DNA of 52,227 nucleotides, taken from a virus. The stretch's first letter is position 1, and each line of letters begins with the position of its first letter. Below, in pieces: positions 7,113 through 13,921 of the stretch. Location of the stretch: positions 1 to 52,227 of IMG/VR virus record IMGVR_UViG_3300042914_001648; one strand, written 5' to 3'. The position numbers were made by a program, and so were the translations under genes. The notes below the pieces were generated by a model. The model saw only the letters and a list, made by a program, of their open reading frames with translations. It ran no database searches and had not been told where the DNA came from.

Positions 7113-8373
7113 CGTCGGGTCGCATAAGGATGAGTTCATCGAACTAGGGTCTAGTGGTCTGCGCCGATCCGGTGGAACCATTACGGAAGAGTTCCTTGCG
7201 AACCTGCAAGGCGTCAAGGGCTTTAAGGTCTACCGTGAAATGCGGGACAACGATCCCGTTATCGGGGCGATGCTGTACGCCATTGACAAGGTGATTACCC
7301 GCCTTGAGTGGCATGTGGAAGGTGACGACGAACGTACTGCCGTGTTCGTGCAAGAGTGCCTAGATGATATGTCGGACTCGTGGGATGCGACGCTACAGAA
7401 CATCCTGTCGATGCTTGTTTACGGATGGTCTTTCCATGAGATCGTGTACAAAATCCGGGGCGGGTTAACGGATGATGCGCGTACGTCGTCACGGTTTAAG
7501 GATCACCGCATCGGGTGGCGCAAGTGGCCCGTGCGCGCGCAGGAGACTTTGCAAGAGTGGATGATTGACGAGCGTGGCGGTATTCAGGGGATGGTGCAGA
7601 TCGACCCGTCCGGTGGCGGGTTGCACCGTATCCCTATCGAAAAGGCGTTGCTGTTCCGCACGACGACGAACCGCAATAACCCTGAGGGCTATTCGCTGCT
7701 GCGTAACGCATACCGTCCGTGGTTCTACAAACGGCGTATCGAAGAGATCGAAGCGGTCGGCATTGAGCGTGACCTAGCAGGTTTGCCTATGGCGTTTGTG
7801 CCACCTGAGTATTTGATGAACACGGCGAACCCCGCGCAAAAGGCTGTGCTGCAAGCGATCACGGATATCGTGCAGAACGTTAAGCGCAACGAGCAAGAGG
7901 GCATCGTGTTCCCCGCCGCTTACGATGAGCAAGGTAACAGGGTGTTCGATCTGCAACTGCTGTCCGCTAGCGGGGGTAGGCAGTTCGACACGGGTGCCGT
8001 TATTCAGCGTTACGATCAGCGCATTGCTATGTCGCTGCTGTCTGACTTCCTGCTGCTAGGGAGTGACCGGGTTGGGTCGTTTGCGTTGGGTACGGCGAAG
8101 ATTGACCTATGGACCCTCGCAGTAGACAGTATCGCTAAGACGATCGCGGAGGTTGTGAACCAGTACGCGATCCCCCGCCTGCTAACGCTTAACGCTATGC
8201 GTACCGATAAGTTGCCTTATCTCACTTACGGTCAGGTCAGTAGCGTGGAACTGAGCGACGTTGCCGATTACGTTTCGAAACTGGTCGGGGTGGGTGCGAT
8301 CATGCCTGACCCGCAGTTGGAAGAGCATTTGCGCCAGTTGGGTGATCTTCCTGATTCGCAGCCTCTCGTTTAG
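7099..8373 (+). CDS. Portal protein
   Basis: 424 residues with the portal/DUF935-like signature: YREMRDNDPVIGAMLYAIDKVI near residues 44-65, VYGWSFHEIVYK, a RTTTNRNNPEGYSLLRNAYRPWFYKRRIEEIEAVGIERDLAGLPMAFVPPEY core, and AIPRLLTLNAM toward the end. Twelve copies would form the DNA gate at one capsid vertex and dock the terminase motor. It is directly upstream of the MuF-type gene, as expected. The terminase is unusually far away, on the other strand at 26.6-28.6 kb. Confidence 0.9.
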   Translation: MPNDNVGSHKDEFIELGSSGLRRSGGTITEEFLANLQGVKGFKVYREMRDNDPVIGAMLYAIDKVITRLEWHVEGDDERTAVFVQECLDDMSDSWDATLQNILSMLVYGWSFHEIVYKIRGGLTDDARTSSRFKDHRIGWRKWPVRAQETLQEWMIDERGGIQGMVQIDPSGGGLHRIPIEKALLFRTTTNRNNPEGYSLLRNAYRPWFYKRRIEEIEAVGIERDLAGLPMAFVPPEYLMNTANPAQKAVLQAITDIVQNVKRNEQEGIVFPAAYDEQGNRVFDLQLLSASGGRQFDTGAVIQRYDQRIAMSLLSDFLLLGSDRVGSFALGTAKIDLWTLAVDSIAKTIAEVVNQYAIPRLLTLNAMRTDKLPYLTYGQVSSVELSDVADYVSKLVGVGAIMPDPQLEEHLRQLGDLPDSQPLV

Positions 8374-8382
8374 GCTGTTGCC

Positions 8383-10149
8383 GTGTTGCGGTTTAAGGCG
8401 CGTCGCCGTCAGTCGCCTGCGCTGAAACCTCAGGGCGAGTTGACCGCGAGTGAACGTCGCGTTATTCGCTTGTTGGATGAGGCGATGCAGGCTGTCGCGC
8501 GGCAGGCTCAGTCGCAGTTGACGCGTATCGCTGACGCTGTAGCGCATAAGCCGGAAGGTGCTGTGGCTGATCTTGTCACGGTGGACCCGTGGTATGACTT
8601 GCAAGCGAAGTTGGAAGCGGAGTTGCTTGCCGAGTTTTTGGATGCGGGTTCGCGGGTGCAGTTGCCTGCTGTGCAAAAGGCGACACTTAATTTCGCGTTT
8701 GACCGGGACCGTCCTGAGTCGGCGGCATGGGCGCGCACAGAATCCGCGAACCTAGTGCGGGAGATCACGGAGGGTCAGCGGCAGACGATCCGTGACGTTA
8801 TCGTGTTTGGGCAGGAACAGGGGTTGTCCCCGCAGGATACGGCGCGGAGGATTCAGCAGAGCGTTGGGCTAACCAGTCAGCAGGCAGGTTGGGTGTCGAA
8901 CTTCCACAGCCGTCAGGTATCGCAGGGGCTCGCTGCGGGGATGACGCTGGAACAGGCTATGGCAGCCGCTAACGGTCCCACGGGGAAGTACCAGCAGCAG
9001 ATACACCGCTACCGTTCTATGACGATTGCGCGTACTGAGATCATGCGCGCGAACAGTCAAGGCAGGCAGGCGGCGTGGGATCAGGGATTGACCGGGGGTT
9101 GGATCAGTCCCACATCGAAAAAGGAATGGATTGCGGAGTCTGACGCGTGCGATATCTGTATGCCTTTTAACGGGACGCGTGTGGACGTTAAGGGGCAGTT
9201 CCCCATCGGTGAGCCTCCCGCGCACCCGAACTGCCGTTGCGATGTGCTGCTGATTCCTGACCCGGTGCCTGCTGATCTTGCGGGTATGTCGGGTGCTGAG
9301 TTGGATTCGCTGATCGGTGATTTGTTGTCGGGTGATTTGTTGCCGACTGTGCCGACTCCGGGCGCACAGCCGTTGCCGTCTGTGCAGTTGCCGTCTGTCG
9401 CGCCGACTAACGCAGCGCGGCATGGGTTCGACTATTTCGCCGCTGACGAGTACGCGTACTTCATTGACAAGGTGGACCGTTACAAAAAGGCGGGAAGTAG
9501 TAACCCGGAGGACACGATCCTTAAATCCATGCTCAAGGATCAAGGGTTTGACGCGAAGCCCACGCTTGTTGACGATGCGGCGTTCCAAGCGTTGCGCGAG
9601 GACGACGCGTACACCTACATGGGGCGCGGCTTGTCTAACGATGAGTCCGTTAACGTGGAGTGGTTCGCGGAGAACTTTAAAGACGGTGAACTGTTCGCGG
9701 GTCGCGGCATCTTTGGTAACGGCACCTACATGACGCCAGACGAGGAAGTCATGCAATGGTTCTCCCGTTACGCCGCTGACGGTTCGCCCCGCGCTCACGG
9801 CACGATTGTGGATTCGTTGCTTAAGCCTGACGCGAAGGTGATTGACTATGACGACGCGTACAGGATGATGCAGGAAGCGACGCCGTATTCGGAGCGCAAA
9901 AAGTATTTCGATGCGACAGGGCATGGCTACACGGCACCGAATAAAAAAACAGATGATCGTCTGTATGGGCTCATGGACGTAGGGCGATGGGCAGTAGCAA
10001 ACGGATACGACGCAATCCGAATCCCAAACCCGGTGATCGGTGGCAGCCCCATCGAAGCCACCTACTACAATGTGTTAAACCGGGGCGCTCTCGTTGTCAG
10101 GCGCACAACGAGGGACCGCGACCCCGCATACAACGACGTAGGCGAATAA
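8383..10149 (+). CDS. MuF-type minor head protein fused to an ADP-ribosyltransferase-like domain
   Basis: 588 residues from a GTG. The N-terminal ~300 residues are a phage Mu F-like head morphogenesis domain ending in CDIC (C256, C259) and HPNCRC (H281-C286). A Pro-rich linker (about 315-340) joins a C-terminal domain with ADP-ribosyltransferase hallmarks: YMGRGLS with R415, GIFGNGTYMTPD (442-453), and the VANGYDAIRI plus YYNVLNRGALVV ending typical of phage ARTs. MuF proteins enter the virion in few copies; fused toxin domains may be delivered with the DNA to modify host targets. The C-terminal call rests on motif pattern, not structure. Confidence 0.82.
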   Translation: MLRFKARRRQSPALKPQGELTASERRVIRLLDEAMQAVARQAQSQLTRIADAVAHKPEGAVADLVTVDPWYDLQAKLEAELLAEFLDAGSRVQLPAVQKATLNFAFDRDRPESAAWARTESANLVREITEGQRQTIRDVIVFGQEQGLSPQDTARRIQQSVGLTSQQAGWVSNFHSRQVSQGLAAGMTLEQAMAAANGPTGKYQQQIHRYRSMTIARTEIMRANSQGRQAAWDQGLTGGWISPTSKKEWIAESDACDICMPFNGTRVDVKGQFPIGEPPAHPNCRCDVLLIPDPVPADLAGMSGAELDSLIGDLLSGDLLPTVPTPGAQPLPSVQLPSVAPTNAARHGFDYFAADEYAYFIDKVDRYKKAGSSNPEDTILKSMLKDQGFDAKPTLVDDAAFQALREDDAYTYMGRGLSNDESVNVEWFAENFKDGELFAGRGIFGNGTYMTPDEEVMQWFSRYAADGSPRAHGTIVDSLLKPDAKVIDYDDAYRMMQEATPYSERKKYFDATGHGYTAPNKKTDDRLYGLMDVGRWAVANGYDAIRIPNPVIGGSPIEATYYNVLNRGALVVRRTTRDRDPAYNDVGE

Positions 10150-10160
10150 AGGGGTAACAA

Positions 10161-10391
10161 ATGGACAGGATTATTAAGTTCGCGCAGTTGGATGCAGCCG
10201 TGGGGCGCATCAAAGATTGGCTAAACATCGAAGTGCAGGAACAGATCATTACGGCGGCGCGTGAAGCAGGGTCGATAGATCGGATGCCTGAGCCGTACAG
10301 GTCGTGGCTTGGCATGGAGTTTGACGAGTTGCCGCCTGAGGTTCTGGAAGTTAACTACGGGGAGATTGTGGCTGCGCGGGAAATGGATTGA
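10161..10391 (+). CDS. Small hypothetical protein after MuF
   Basis: 76 residues with a good ribosome site (AAAGGGGTAACAA before the ATG). Amphipathic helices (IIKFAQLDAAVGRIKDWLNIEVQEQIITAAREAG) followed by a Trp- and Pro-containing acidic tail. It is the last gene of the portal-MuF operon and meets a GC-rich hairpin. Possibly an immunity or chaperone partner for the ART domain, but this is only positional inference. Confidence 0.6.
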   Translation: MDRIIKFAQLDAAVGRIKDWLNIEVQEQIITAAREAGSIDRMPEPYRSWLGMEFDELPPEVLEVNYGEIVAAREMD

Positions 10392-10432
10392 CCCGCCCTC
10401 CGGGGAAGCGGGGGACGGGCCAAACCAGATTA
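10391..10432. terminator. GC-rich hairpin between convergent genes
   Basis: CCCGCCC (10392-) and GGGGGACGGG (to about 10419) can pair around a short loop between the + gene ending at 10391 and the - gene ending at 10441. There is no T-run, so this is a candidate bidirectional stop only. Confidence 0.4.
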
Positions 10433-10440
10433 GGGCGCGG

Positions 10441-10737
10441 TCAGTCGTCGTCGTAATCCTCGTAGTGAATCCAACCGCTGTCGTCGCCGTACAGTCGCGT
10501 TAGCACTTTGCTGATTGCCTTGCTTTCGCGCTGTGTTACCGGGGTCATGCTCAGGTCGTGAAGATCGCTTGCGGAGTCGCCGTACCATTGCCAGTAGCGT
10601 CCTGCCATATCGCGTAGCCGCTTCATGCTGATCTGTGATGGGCGTAGACCGTCGCGTAGCAGGTTAAGGATCGCGGCGTGTGTATGTGGCGCGTCGGGTT
10701 GCATGGTGATGTGCAGGGTGATGATCGTGCCGCTCAT
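10441..10737 (-). CDS. Hypothetical protein
   Basis: 98 residues from the ATG at 10737, chosen because it overlaps the upstream zinc-ribbon gene by ATGA and has an AGGGGCAC ribosome site. The sequence (MSGTIITLHITMQPDAPHTHAAILNLLRDGL...) is alpha/beta with a Trp/Tyr-rich middle (MAGRYWQWYGDSASDLHDL) and an acidic end. Last gene of the small-gene operon that starts at promoter 11431-11459. No family recognised. Confidence 0.6.
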   Translation of the reverse strand: MSGTIITLHITMQPDAPHTHAAILNLLRDGLRPSQISMKRLRDMAGRYWQWYGDSASDLHDLSMTPVTQRESKAISKVLTRLYGDDSGWIHYEDYDDD

Positions 10738-10886
10738 GGGATGTGCCCCTGAACTCTCGCAGACTCTAGGCAAGCAGCACAGGTGACTGAACTAGGGAAC
10801 CCGGTGACGGTCGCAGGGTCTTTCAGTCCGGTGATCCCGCAGTAGGTTGCCCATCCCGGTCCCCCAATTAGGTGCCGCGCGGTCAT
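10734..10886 (-). CDS. Zinc-ribbon-like microprotein (50 aa)
   Basis: 50 residues, overlapping both neighbours by four bases (ATGA). Cysteines at about positions 16, 39 and 42 in YCG...VTCAACLESARVQGHIP resemble the small CxxC proteins widespread in actinophage accessory regions. May bind zinc and act as an adaptor; function unknown. Confidence 0.6.
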   Translation of the reverse strand: MTARHLIGGPGWATYCGITGLKDPATVTGFPSSVTCAACLESARVQGHIP

Positions 10887-11086
10887 CGTGTTACCTCCGC
10901 GTACTGCTGCAACAGCGCAAGGCTGACGGTGTGCGACGGGGCACTAGCGCGGTCTGTATCTATCCTGTAGTAGACGGTTCCCCGCGCGACACGGGTAACG
11001 GTTGCGTACTGTACGCAATTGGCCCGGCGACCCATGCGCCATTTTGGGAGGGTGAAGCGGGTGCCGCGCTTGATCGTGGCGGTCAT
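10883..11086 (-). CDS. Basic hypothetical protein (67 aa)
   Basis: 67 residues, overlapping both neighbours by ATGA. Basic N-terminus (MTATIKRGTRFTLPKWRMGRR) followed by short beta-like strands (YATVTRVARGTVYYRID), suggesting a small beta-barrel or KOW/SH3-like fold, possibly nucleic-acid binding. No family recognised. Confidence 0.55.
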   Translation of the reverse strand: MTATIKRGTRFTLPKWRMGRRANCVQYATVTRVARGTVYYRIDTDRASAPSHTVSLALLQQYAEVTR

Positions 11087-11388
11087 GCCGTCACCGCCTC
11101 TCCGAACTCATAGGACCGGAAAGCGTGAGCGCGGTACGCGAGTTCGCCTACCTGATCGCAGTACACGTTAGTGATCTCGCCCTTGATCCACCGCTTGCCT
11201 GCGCGGTTAAAGACGCGGCGCACGGTGTAGGTGTCTGTTCCCTCGCTGTAGTCGATTTCGACGGTGTAGCCGCTGGCGACGGGCAGAATGAGTGTGCCGT
11301 CTGTGAGTCGGACGCGACCGCCGCTGATCGCGAAGATGGTCATGCGACCAATCTGTTCGGTGAGTGTGGCGGCTTGTTCGGTGTTCAT
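11083..11388 (-). CDS. Hypothetical protein, first gene of an operon
   Basis: 101 residues, alternating beta-like strands (TIFAISGGRVRLTDGTLILPV, YTVRRVFNRAGKRWIKGEITNVYC). It is the first cistron after promoter 11431-11459; its leader contains a GCCCCGTGGGGC palindrome (11408-11419) and an AGAGGGGAA ribosome site, features repeated before other cassettes. Coupled by ATGA to the next three genes. No family recognised. Confidence 0.6.
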   Translation of the reverse strand: MNTEQAATLTEQIGRMTIFAISGGRVRLTDGTLILPVASGYTVEIDYSEGTDTYTVRRVFNRAGKRWIKGEITNVYCDQVGELAYRAHAFRSYEFGEAVTA

Positions 11389-11430
11389 TGTGGTTCCCCT
11401 CTGTTTGGCCCCGTGGGGCGTGATGGAACG

Positions 11431-11459
11431 AGTCTAGCAGGGTCAGGCTGTAGGTGCAA
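11431..11459 (-). promoter_or_regulatory. Family promoter 1 with operator dyad
   Basis: Minus-strand -35 TTGCAC (11454-11459), 17-bp spacer, -10 TAGACT (11431-11436). The spacer holds CAGGGTCAGGCTG (11438-11450), a member of the CAGSSTSASSCTG palindrome family. It lies inside the last codons of the upstream gene 11443-11850 and drives 11388-10441. Confidence 0.68.
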
Positions 11460-11850
11460 GGCGATTGGGCATCGGACCCGGCTCAATGTCCTCCCGAACC
11501 CAATTGTCCGAATAGACCGAATCGCGGGTCACGGGGTCAGCGAAGCACTCATACGACAGGTGATCGTTAAGCAGTTCACTCATCCGGTCCAACCAGTCGT
11601 CAAGGCTGCCCTTCCACGGTGCCGCCGCTGACGGGTCGAACTGTCGCATCGTGCCGTCCCTGACCATCGCATCCGACAGGTCATCGGACAGGATGAACAG
11701 GCTTGCCCAATGCTCACGACCGGGGTAGGTCAGACCCGTGACCCTGGCGAGTCCCCAACCGCGCATGGAGGATGAGAACTCTGTGGCGTTTATGCAGCAC
11801 ATGCCGCGCGCCTCTTGCGGGTCTTTGTACGCCTTGCCACGCCGCGCCAT
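11443..11850 (-). CDS. Hypothetical protein with shared N-terminal tag
   Basis: 135 residues. Its first 19 residues (MARRGKAYKDPQEARGMCC) are the same as those of the 42-residue product at 12098-12226, while the rest is unrelated: Trp-rich and acidic (GSLDDWLDRMSELLNDHLSYECF, DNWVREDIEPGPMPN). The start overlaps the stop of the upstream gene (TAATG). The end runs into family promoter 1. No function recognised; the repeated N-terminus suggests a targeting or docking module. Confidence 0.6.
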   Translation of the reverse strand: MARRGKAYKDPQEARGMCCINATEFSSSMRGWGLARVTGLTYPGREHWASLFILSDDLSDAMVRDGTMRQFDPSAAAPWKGSLDDWLDRMSELLNDHLSYECFADPVTRDSVYSDNWVREDIEPGPMPNRLAPTA

Positions 11851-11852
11851 TA
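11792..11852. repeat. Dispersed repeat coding an N-terminal module (copy 1)
   Basis: 61 bases matching 12168-12228, of which 38 (11792-11829 and 12168-12205) are identical. It encodes the first 19 residues of the protein at 11443-11850 plus the start context. Confidence 0.8.
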
Positions 11853-12101
11853 TGAAGCCTCACCTTCCTGAGCCTCACGCAATGCCGCTACCGCATCGCG
11901 GCGAGTGGGAGAGTCTGCAAGCGTGTAGCCGTTAGGGGAGTAAGCGATCCACCGCAGGTAACGCTTATCGTGTGTGCCGCCGCGTGGATGGAACTCGCTC
12001 CGGGTGTATTCGACGCGCCACAGCGTTCCCCACGGCACCGCGATCTGGCGTGCGTCAGCATCCATTATGTTGACCGCGCGCTGCACCTTGACTGGCATCA
12101 T
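11850..12101 (-). CDS. Hypothetical protein (83 aa)
   Basis: 83 residues from adjacent ATGs at 12101 and 12098. Beta-strand-rich middle (IAVPWGTLWRVEYTRSEFHPRGG, RYLRWIAYSPNGYTLADSP) and a final helix (RRDAVAALREAQEG) of the kind seen in small phage proteins with a DUF-like AALREA ending. Overlaps both neighbours by one to four bases. Function unknown. Confidence 0.55.
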   Translation of the reverse strand: MMPVKVQRAVNIMDADARQIAVPWGTLWRVEYTRSEFHPRGGTHDKRYLRWIAYSPNGYTLADSPTRRDAVAALREAQEGEAS

Positions 12102-12226
12102 CGCGTGACTTCCTTCCTGACCGTTACGGCGTACCTGAACGGGGCATCGTCAATGCGCTGCACCCGCATGCAGCACATGCCGCGCGCCTCTTGCGGGTCT
12201 TTGTAAGCCTTGCCGCGCCTAGCCAT
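12098..12226 (-). CDS. 42-residue protein with the shared MARRGKAYKDP tag
   Basis: ATG at 12226 overlaps the stop of the zinc-ribbon gene upstream (TAATG); the frame ends at TGA 12098-12100, overlapping the next start. Residues 1-19 equal those of the 11443-11850 product; the remaining 23 (MRVQRIDDAPFRYAVTVRKEVTR) differ. Either a truncated paralogue or a small protein built on the same module. Confidence 0.55.
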   Translation of the reverse strand: MARRGKAYKDPQEARGMCCMRVQRIDDAPFRYAVTVRKEVTR

Positions 12227-12228
12227 TA
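12168..12228. repeat. Dispersed repeat coding an N-terminal module (copy 2)
   Basis: Partner of 11792-11852. The 38-base identical core with few differences outside implies a recent duplication or recombination. Confidence 0.8.
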
Positions 12229-12390
12229 GATCGCCCCCTGGTAGCAGTTAGCGCACAGCGCACGACCGTCATCGCTCACGGTAGTAGCGATCCCCGGACA
12301 CCCCTCACACGAGGGACAGGCGCAGCAGAGCCCCGTATCTTCCGCGTCCCACTCTTGACTCTTCCCGCAGTTGTGGCACTTGCTAGCCAT
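12226..12390 (-). CDS. Cysteine-rich zinc-ribbon microprotein (54 aa)
   Basis: 54 residues with ten cysteines and a His: CHNC at 5-8, CCACPSCEGC around 22-31, and CANC at 46-49. This gives at least two CxxC pairs that could bind one or two zinc ions. It overlaps the upstream gene's stop by eight bases and the downstream start by one. Likely an adaptor or nucleic-acid-binding small protein; no target known. Confidence 0.65.
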   Translation of the reverse strand: MASKCHNCGKSQEWDAEDTGLCCACPSCEGCPGIATTVSDDGRALCANCYQGAI

Positions 12391-12661
12391 TAGCGCACCC
12401 CCGTCTGGCTTCCCGATGAAACCTCTGCGGAACCTTGTGCCACCCGTTATCGAACAGGGTGGGCAGAGCGCCGCCCTCCATGTAGGCGTAAGCGCGCTCT
12501 AGTTCTCCGTCGTCGTCGTTGCCGTCCCGCCACATCAAAGCGATATCTGCGTTCGGTAGGGCATCTTTGCGGCACTCCGCGAGTGTGTCCCAAAACCCGT
12601 GGGCGATTATGTCGCCGTGTTCGTCAGTTACTTCCCAGGTCCATTCGTAGCAGTAGGTCAT
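12383..12661 (-). CDS. Hypothetical protein (92 aa)
   Basis: 92 residues. N-terminal strands (CYEWTWEVTDEHGDIIAHGFWDTLAECRKDAL) followed by an acidic helix-rich part ending PQRFHREARRGCANG. Resembles small phage proteins carrying a WEV-D-G-x-I start, but I cannot name a family. Coupled by ATGA to the gene upstream. Confidence 0.55.
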   Translation of the reverse strand: MTYCYEWTWEVTDEHGDIIAHGFWDTLAECRKDALPNADIALMWRDGNDDDGELERAYAYMEGGALPTLFDNGWHKVPQRFHREARRGCANG

Positions 12662-12993
12662 GCCGTCCCTCCCAAAGCCTCGCAGCGGTACGCCACGGGA
12701 ACGTTAGCGCCGCAATCCGGGCCGACCATCCAAAAGCCCATGTAGCCGTTATCGTTGTCCTCTGCTGCTTCCTCGTCGTCGGGGTGGATCAGTCCGGTGC
12801 CGCCCAATCCCAACAGCACGGTAATGCCCTTGTTGTCGCGGGTCTTACGACCGCACACGATGCAGCAGTTGTGTTCCTCTGCGTTGGGGCTGTTGTGGTA
12901 TTCGTCGGAGAACGCGGTGCGTCCGGGCTTCAGGTAGTCGTTGAGTTCCAAGATGGGGTGTGTCGCCCATTCGGTAACGGTCGTGATTGTCAT
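12658..12993 (-). CDS. Hypothetical protein with CxxC (111 aa)
   Basis: 111 residues. CCIVCGRKTRDNKG (about 43-56) followed by MVGPDCGANVP near the C-terminus gives a split zinc-ribbon layout, similar to small phage proteins that begin with a CxxCGR knuckle. Overlaps the first cassette gene by ATGA. Function unknown. Confidence 0.6.
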   Translation of the reverse strand: MTITTVTEWATHPILELNDYLKPGRTAFSDEYHNSPNAEEHNCCIVCGRKTRDNKGITVLLGLGGTGLIHPDDEEAAEDNDNGYMGFWMVGPDCGANVPVAYRCEALGGTA

Positions 12994-13280
12994 GCCGTCA
13001 CCCCCTTGCTGATCTCTGCGGCGACAGCGCGAACAATCTCGCCGCGAACCTTTGTCTTGCCGATCACCACATGCGCGAAATCGTTAACGTCCTCGCGGCT
13101 AACGTTCCAGCCACTCCACATTTCGCGGAACCACTTGTCGCGAATGATGATGCGCTCGCCGTTGCTCAGGCTGATGTTGATGCTGTGGCTGATGCCGCCG
13201 GGGTAGGCGCGCTGCACCATTCGGTGTGTGATGCCTGCCGCGTCTAGTGCGTCGTGGAGGCGGTCCCAACGTGTCTGCAT
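12990..13280 (-). CDS. Hypothetical protein, first gene of cassette B
   Basis: 96 residues from the ATG at 13280 (MQTRWDRLHDALDAAG...). This start is chosen over the upstream codon at 13325 because that one lies inside the -10 region of promoter 13319-13348, and because the 13280 ATG has a strong ribosome site (GGGGAGCAAGG). The leader holds a GCCC-GTTGTT-GGGC hairpin (13298-13311). The protein has a helix, beta strands (GISHSINISLSNGERIIIRDKW) and a final helix. No family recognised. Confidence 0.62.
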   Translation of the reverse strand: MQTRWDRLHDALDAAGITHRMVQRAYPGGISHSINISLSNGERIIIRDKWFREMWSGWNVSREDVNDFAHVVIGKTKVRGEIVRAVAAEISKGVTA

Positions 13281-13318
13281 GATCCTTGCTCCCCTCTGCC
13301 CGTTGTTGGGCACAGCCC

Positions 13319-13348
13319 TAGTCAAGCAGGTTCAGGCTGTACATGCAA
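13319..13348 (-). promoter_or_regulatory. Family promoter 2 with operator dyad
   Basis: Minus-strand -35 TTGCAT (13343-13348), 18-bp spacer, -10 TGACTA (13319-13324); spacer palindrome CAGGTTCAGGCTG at 13327-13339. Drives 13280 down to 11443. It is back to back with promoter 13394-13422. Confidence 0.75.
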
Positions 13349-13371
13349 GGGGGCGCGACAACTATTTCTAG

Positions 13372-13422
13372 AAACGGACATTTTGGAACACCCTTGACCC
13401 ACAGGCTGAAACTGCGTATGCT
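13372..13422 (+). promoter_or_regulatory. Family promoter 3 (plus strand, leaderless) with upstream motif
   Basis: -35 TTGACC (13394-13399), 17-bp spacer, -10 TATGCT (13417-13422). The spacer dyad is CAGGCTGAAACTG (13402-13414). A CGGACA motif ends at 13380, 14 bases before the -35. Only six bases separate the -10 from the ATG at 13429, so the mRNA is probably leaderless. Confidence 0.72.
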
Positions 13423-13428
13423 CGCCTT

Positions 13429-13656
13429 ATGAGCGACAACATCAGCAGCCCAACCAAACTCCGACACGGCACCTACGCAGGCACACCCGGCGTCTATTGG
13501 GCATGGAAGATCGACGGCTATTACGACCTGCACCACGTACCCGAAGGTGTCACGCCTGACGGATCGGATGTGGTCGCGGAACTGTTCCCGACGCTGACCG
13601 AAGCGCGCGCGTGGGCGCGGGATATGGCGAACCTAGAGAAGACGGGGTGGATGTAA
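13429..13656 (+). CDS. Hypothetical protein, probably leaderless
   Basis: 75 residues (MSDNISSPTKLRHGTYAG...), with aromatic-rich strands (GVYWAWKIDGYYDLHHVPEG) and a helix ending ARAWARDMANLEK. No ribosome site; the ATG sits about seven bases after the -10 of promoter 13394-13422. Its TAATG overlaps the next gene. Function unknown; placed just before the structural genes but transcribed from the small-gene promoter family, so it is probably early. Confidence 0.62.
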   Translation: MSDNISSPTKLRHGTYAGTPGVYWAWKIDGYYDLHHVPEGVTPDGSDVVAELFPTLTEARAWARDMANLEKTGWM

Positions 13657-13883
13657 TGAGTCGCCGCGCATCGCACACGGGGGGTCCCGGCGCATGGACA
13701 GGCGTGATCCGCGACGGCAAACAAATCGTTTGGGCGTGCCCCCACCGCCACCGCAACCGGGACACAGGCGATTCCGCATACGGCTGCGTGCGTTCCTACA
13801 TGAACGCCCCGGAAATGTGGCAGCAGCGCGAGGATCAGCGCGTGGCAGAAATGGAGGCTAGGCGCGCTCGCGGCTGGCACTAA
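13656..13883 (+). CDS. Hypothetical His/Arg-rich protein (75 aa)
   Basis: 75 residues from the ATG overlapping the previous stop. Contains WTGVIRDGKQIVWACPHRHRNRDTGDSAYGCVRSYM, where CPHRH and a second Cys could coordinate a metal, then a charged C-terminal helix (QQREDQRVAEMEARRARG). No family named; small actinophage proteins with a WxCPHxHxxR motif look similar to me. Confidence 0.58.
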   Translation: MSRRASHTGGPGAWTGVIRDGKQIVWACPHRHRNRDTGDSAYGCVRSYMNAPEMWQQREDQRVAEMEARRARGWH

Positions 13884-13921
13884 TACCGAACCGTGAGCAT
13901 TATCGCCCGTACAATGGGCGA

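Noticed and set aside
8869-9924. 351-codon minus-strand frame opposite the MuF gene
   Set aside because: Arg/His-rich shadow translation; the opposite strand encodes clear MuF and ART-like motifs.
11461-11510. TGTCCG upstream of promoter 1 as a further upstream motif
   Set aside because: It lies in coding sequence at 46 bases and lacks the flanking GGAAACTTT block; could be chance.
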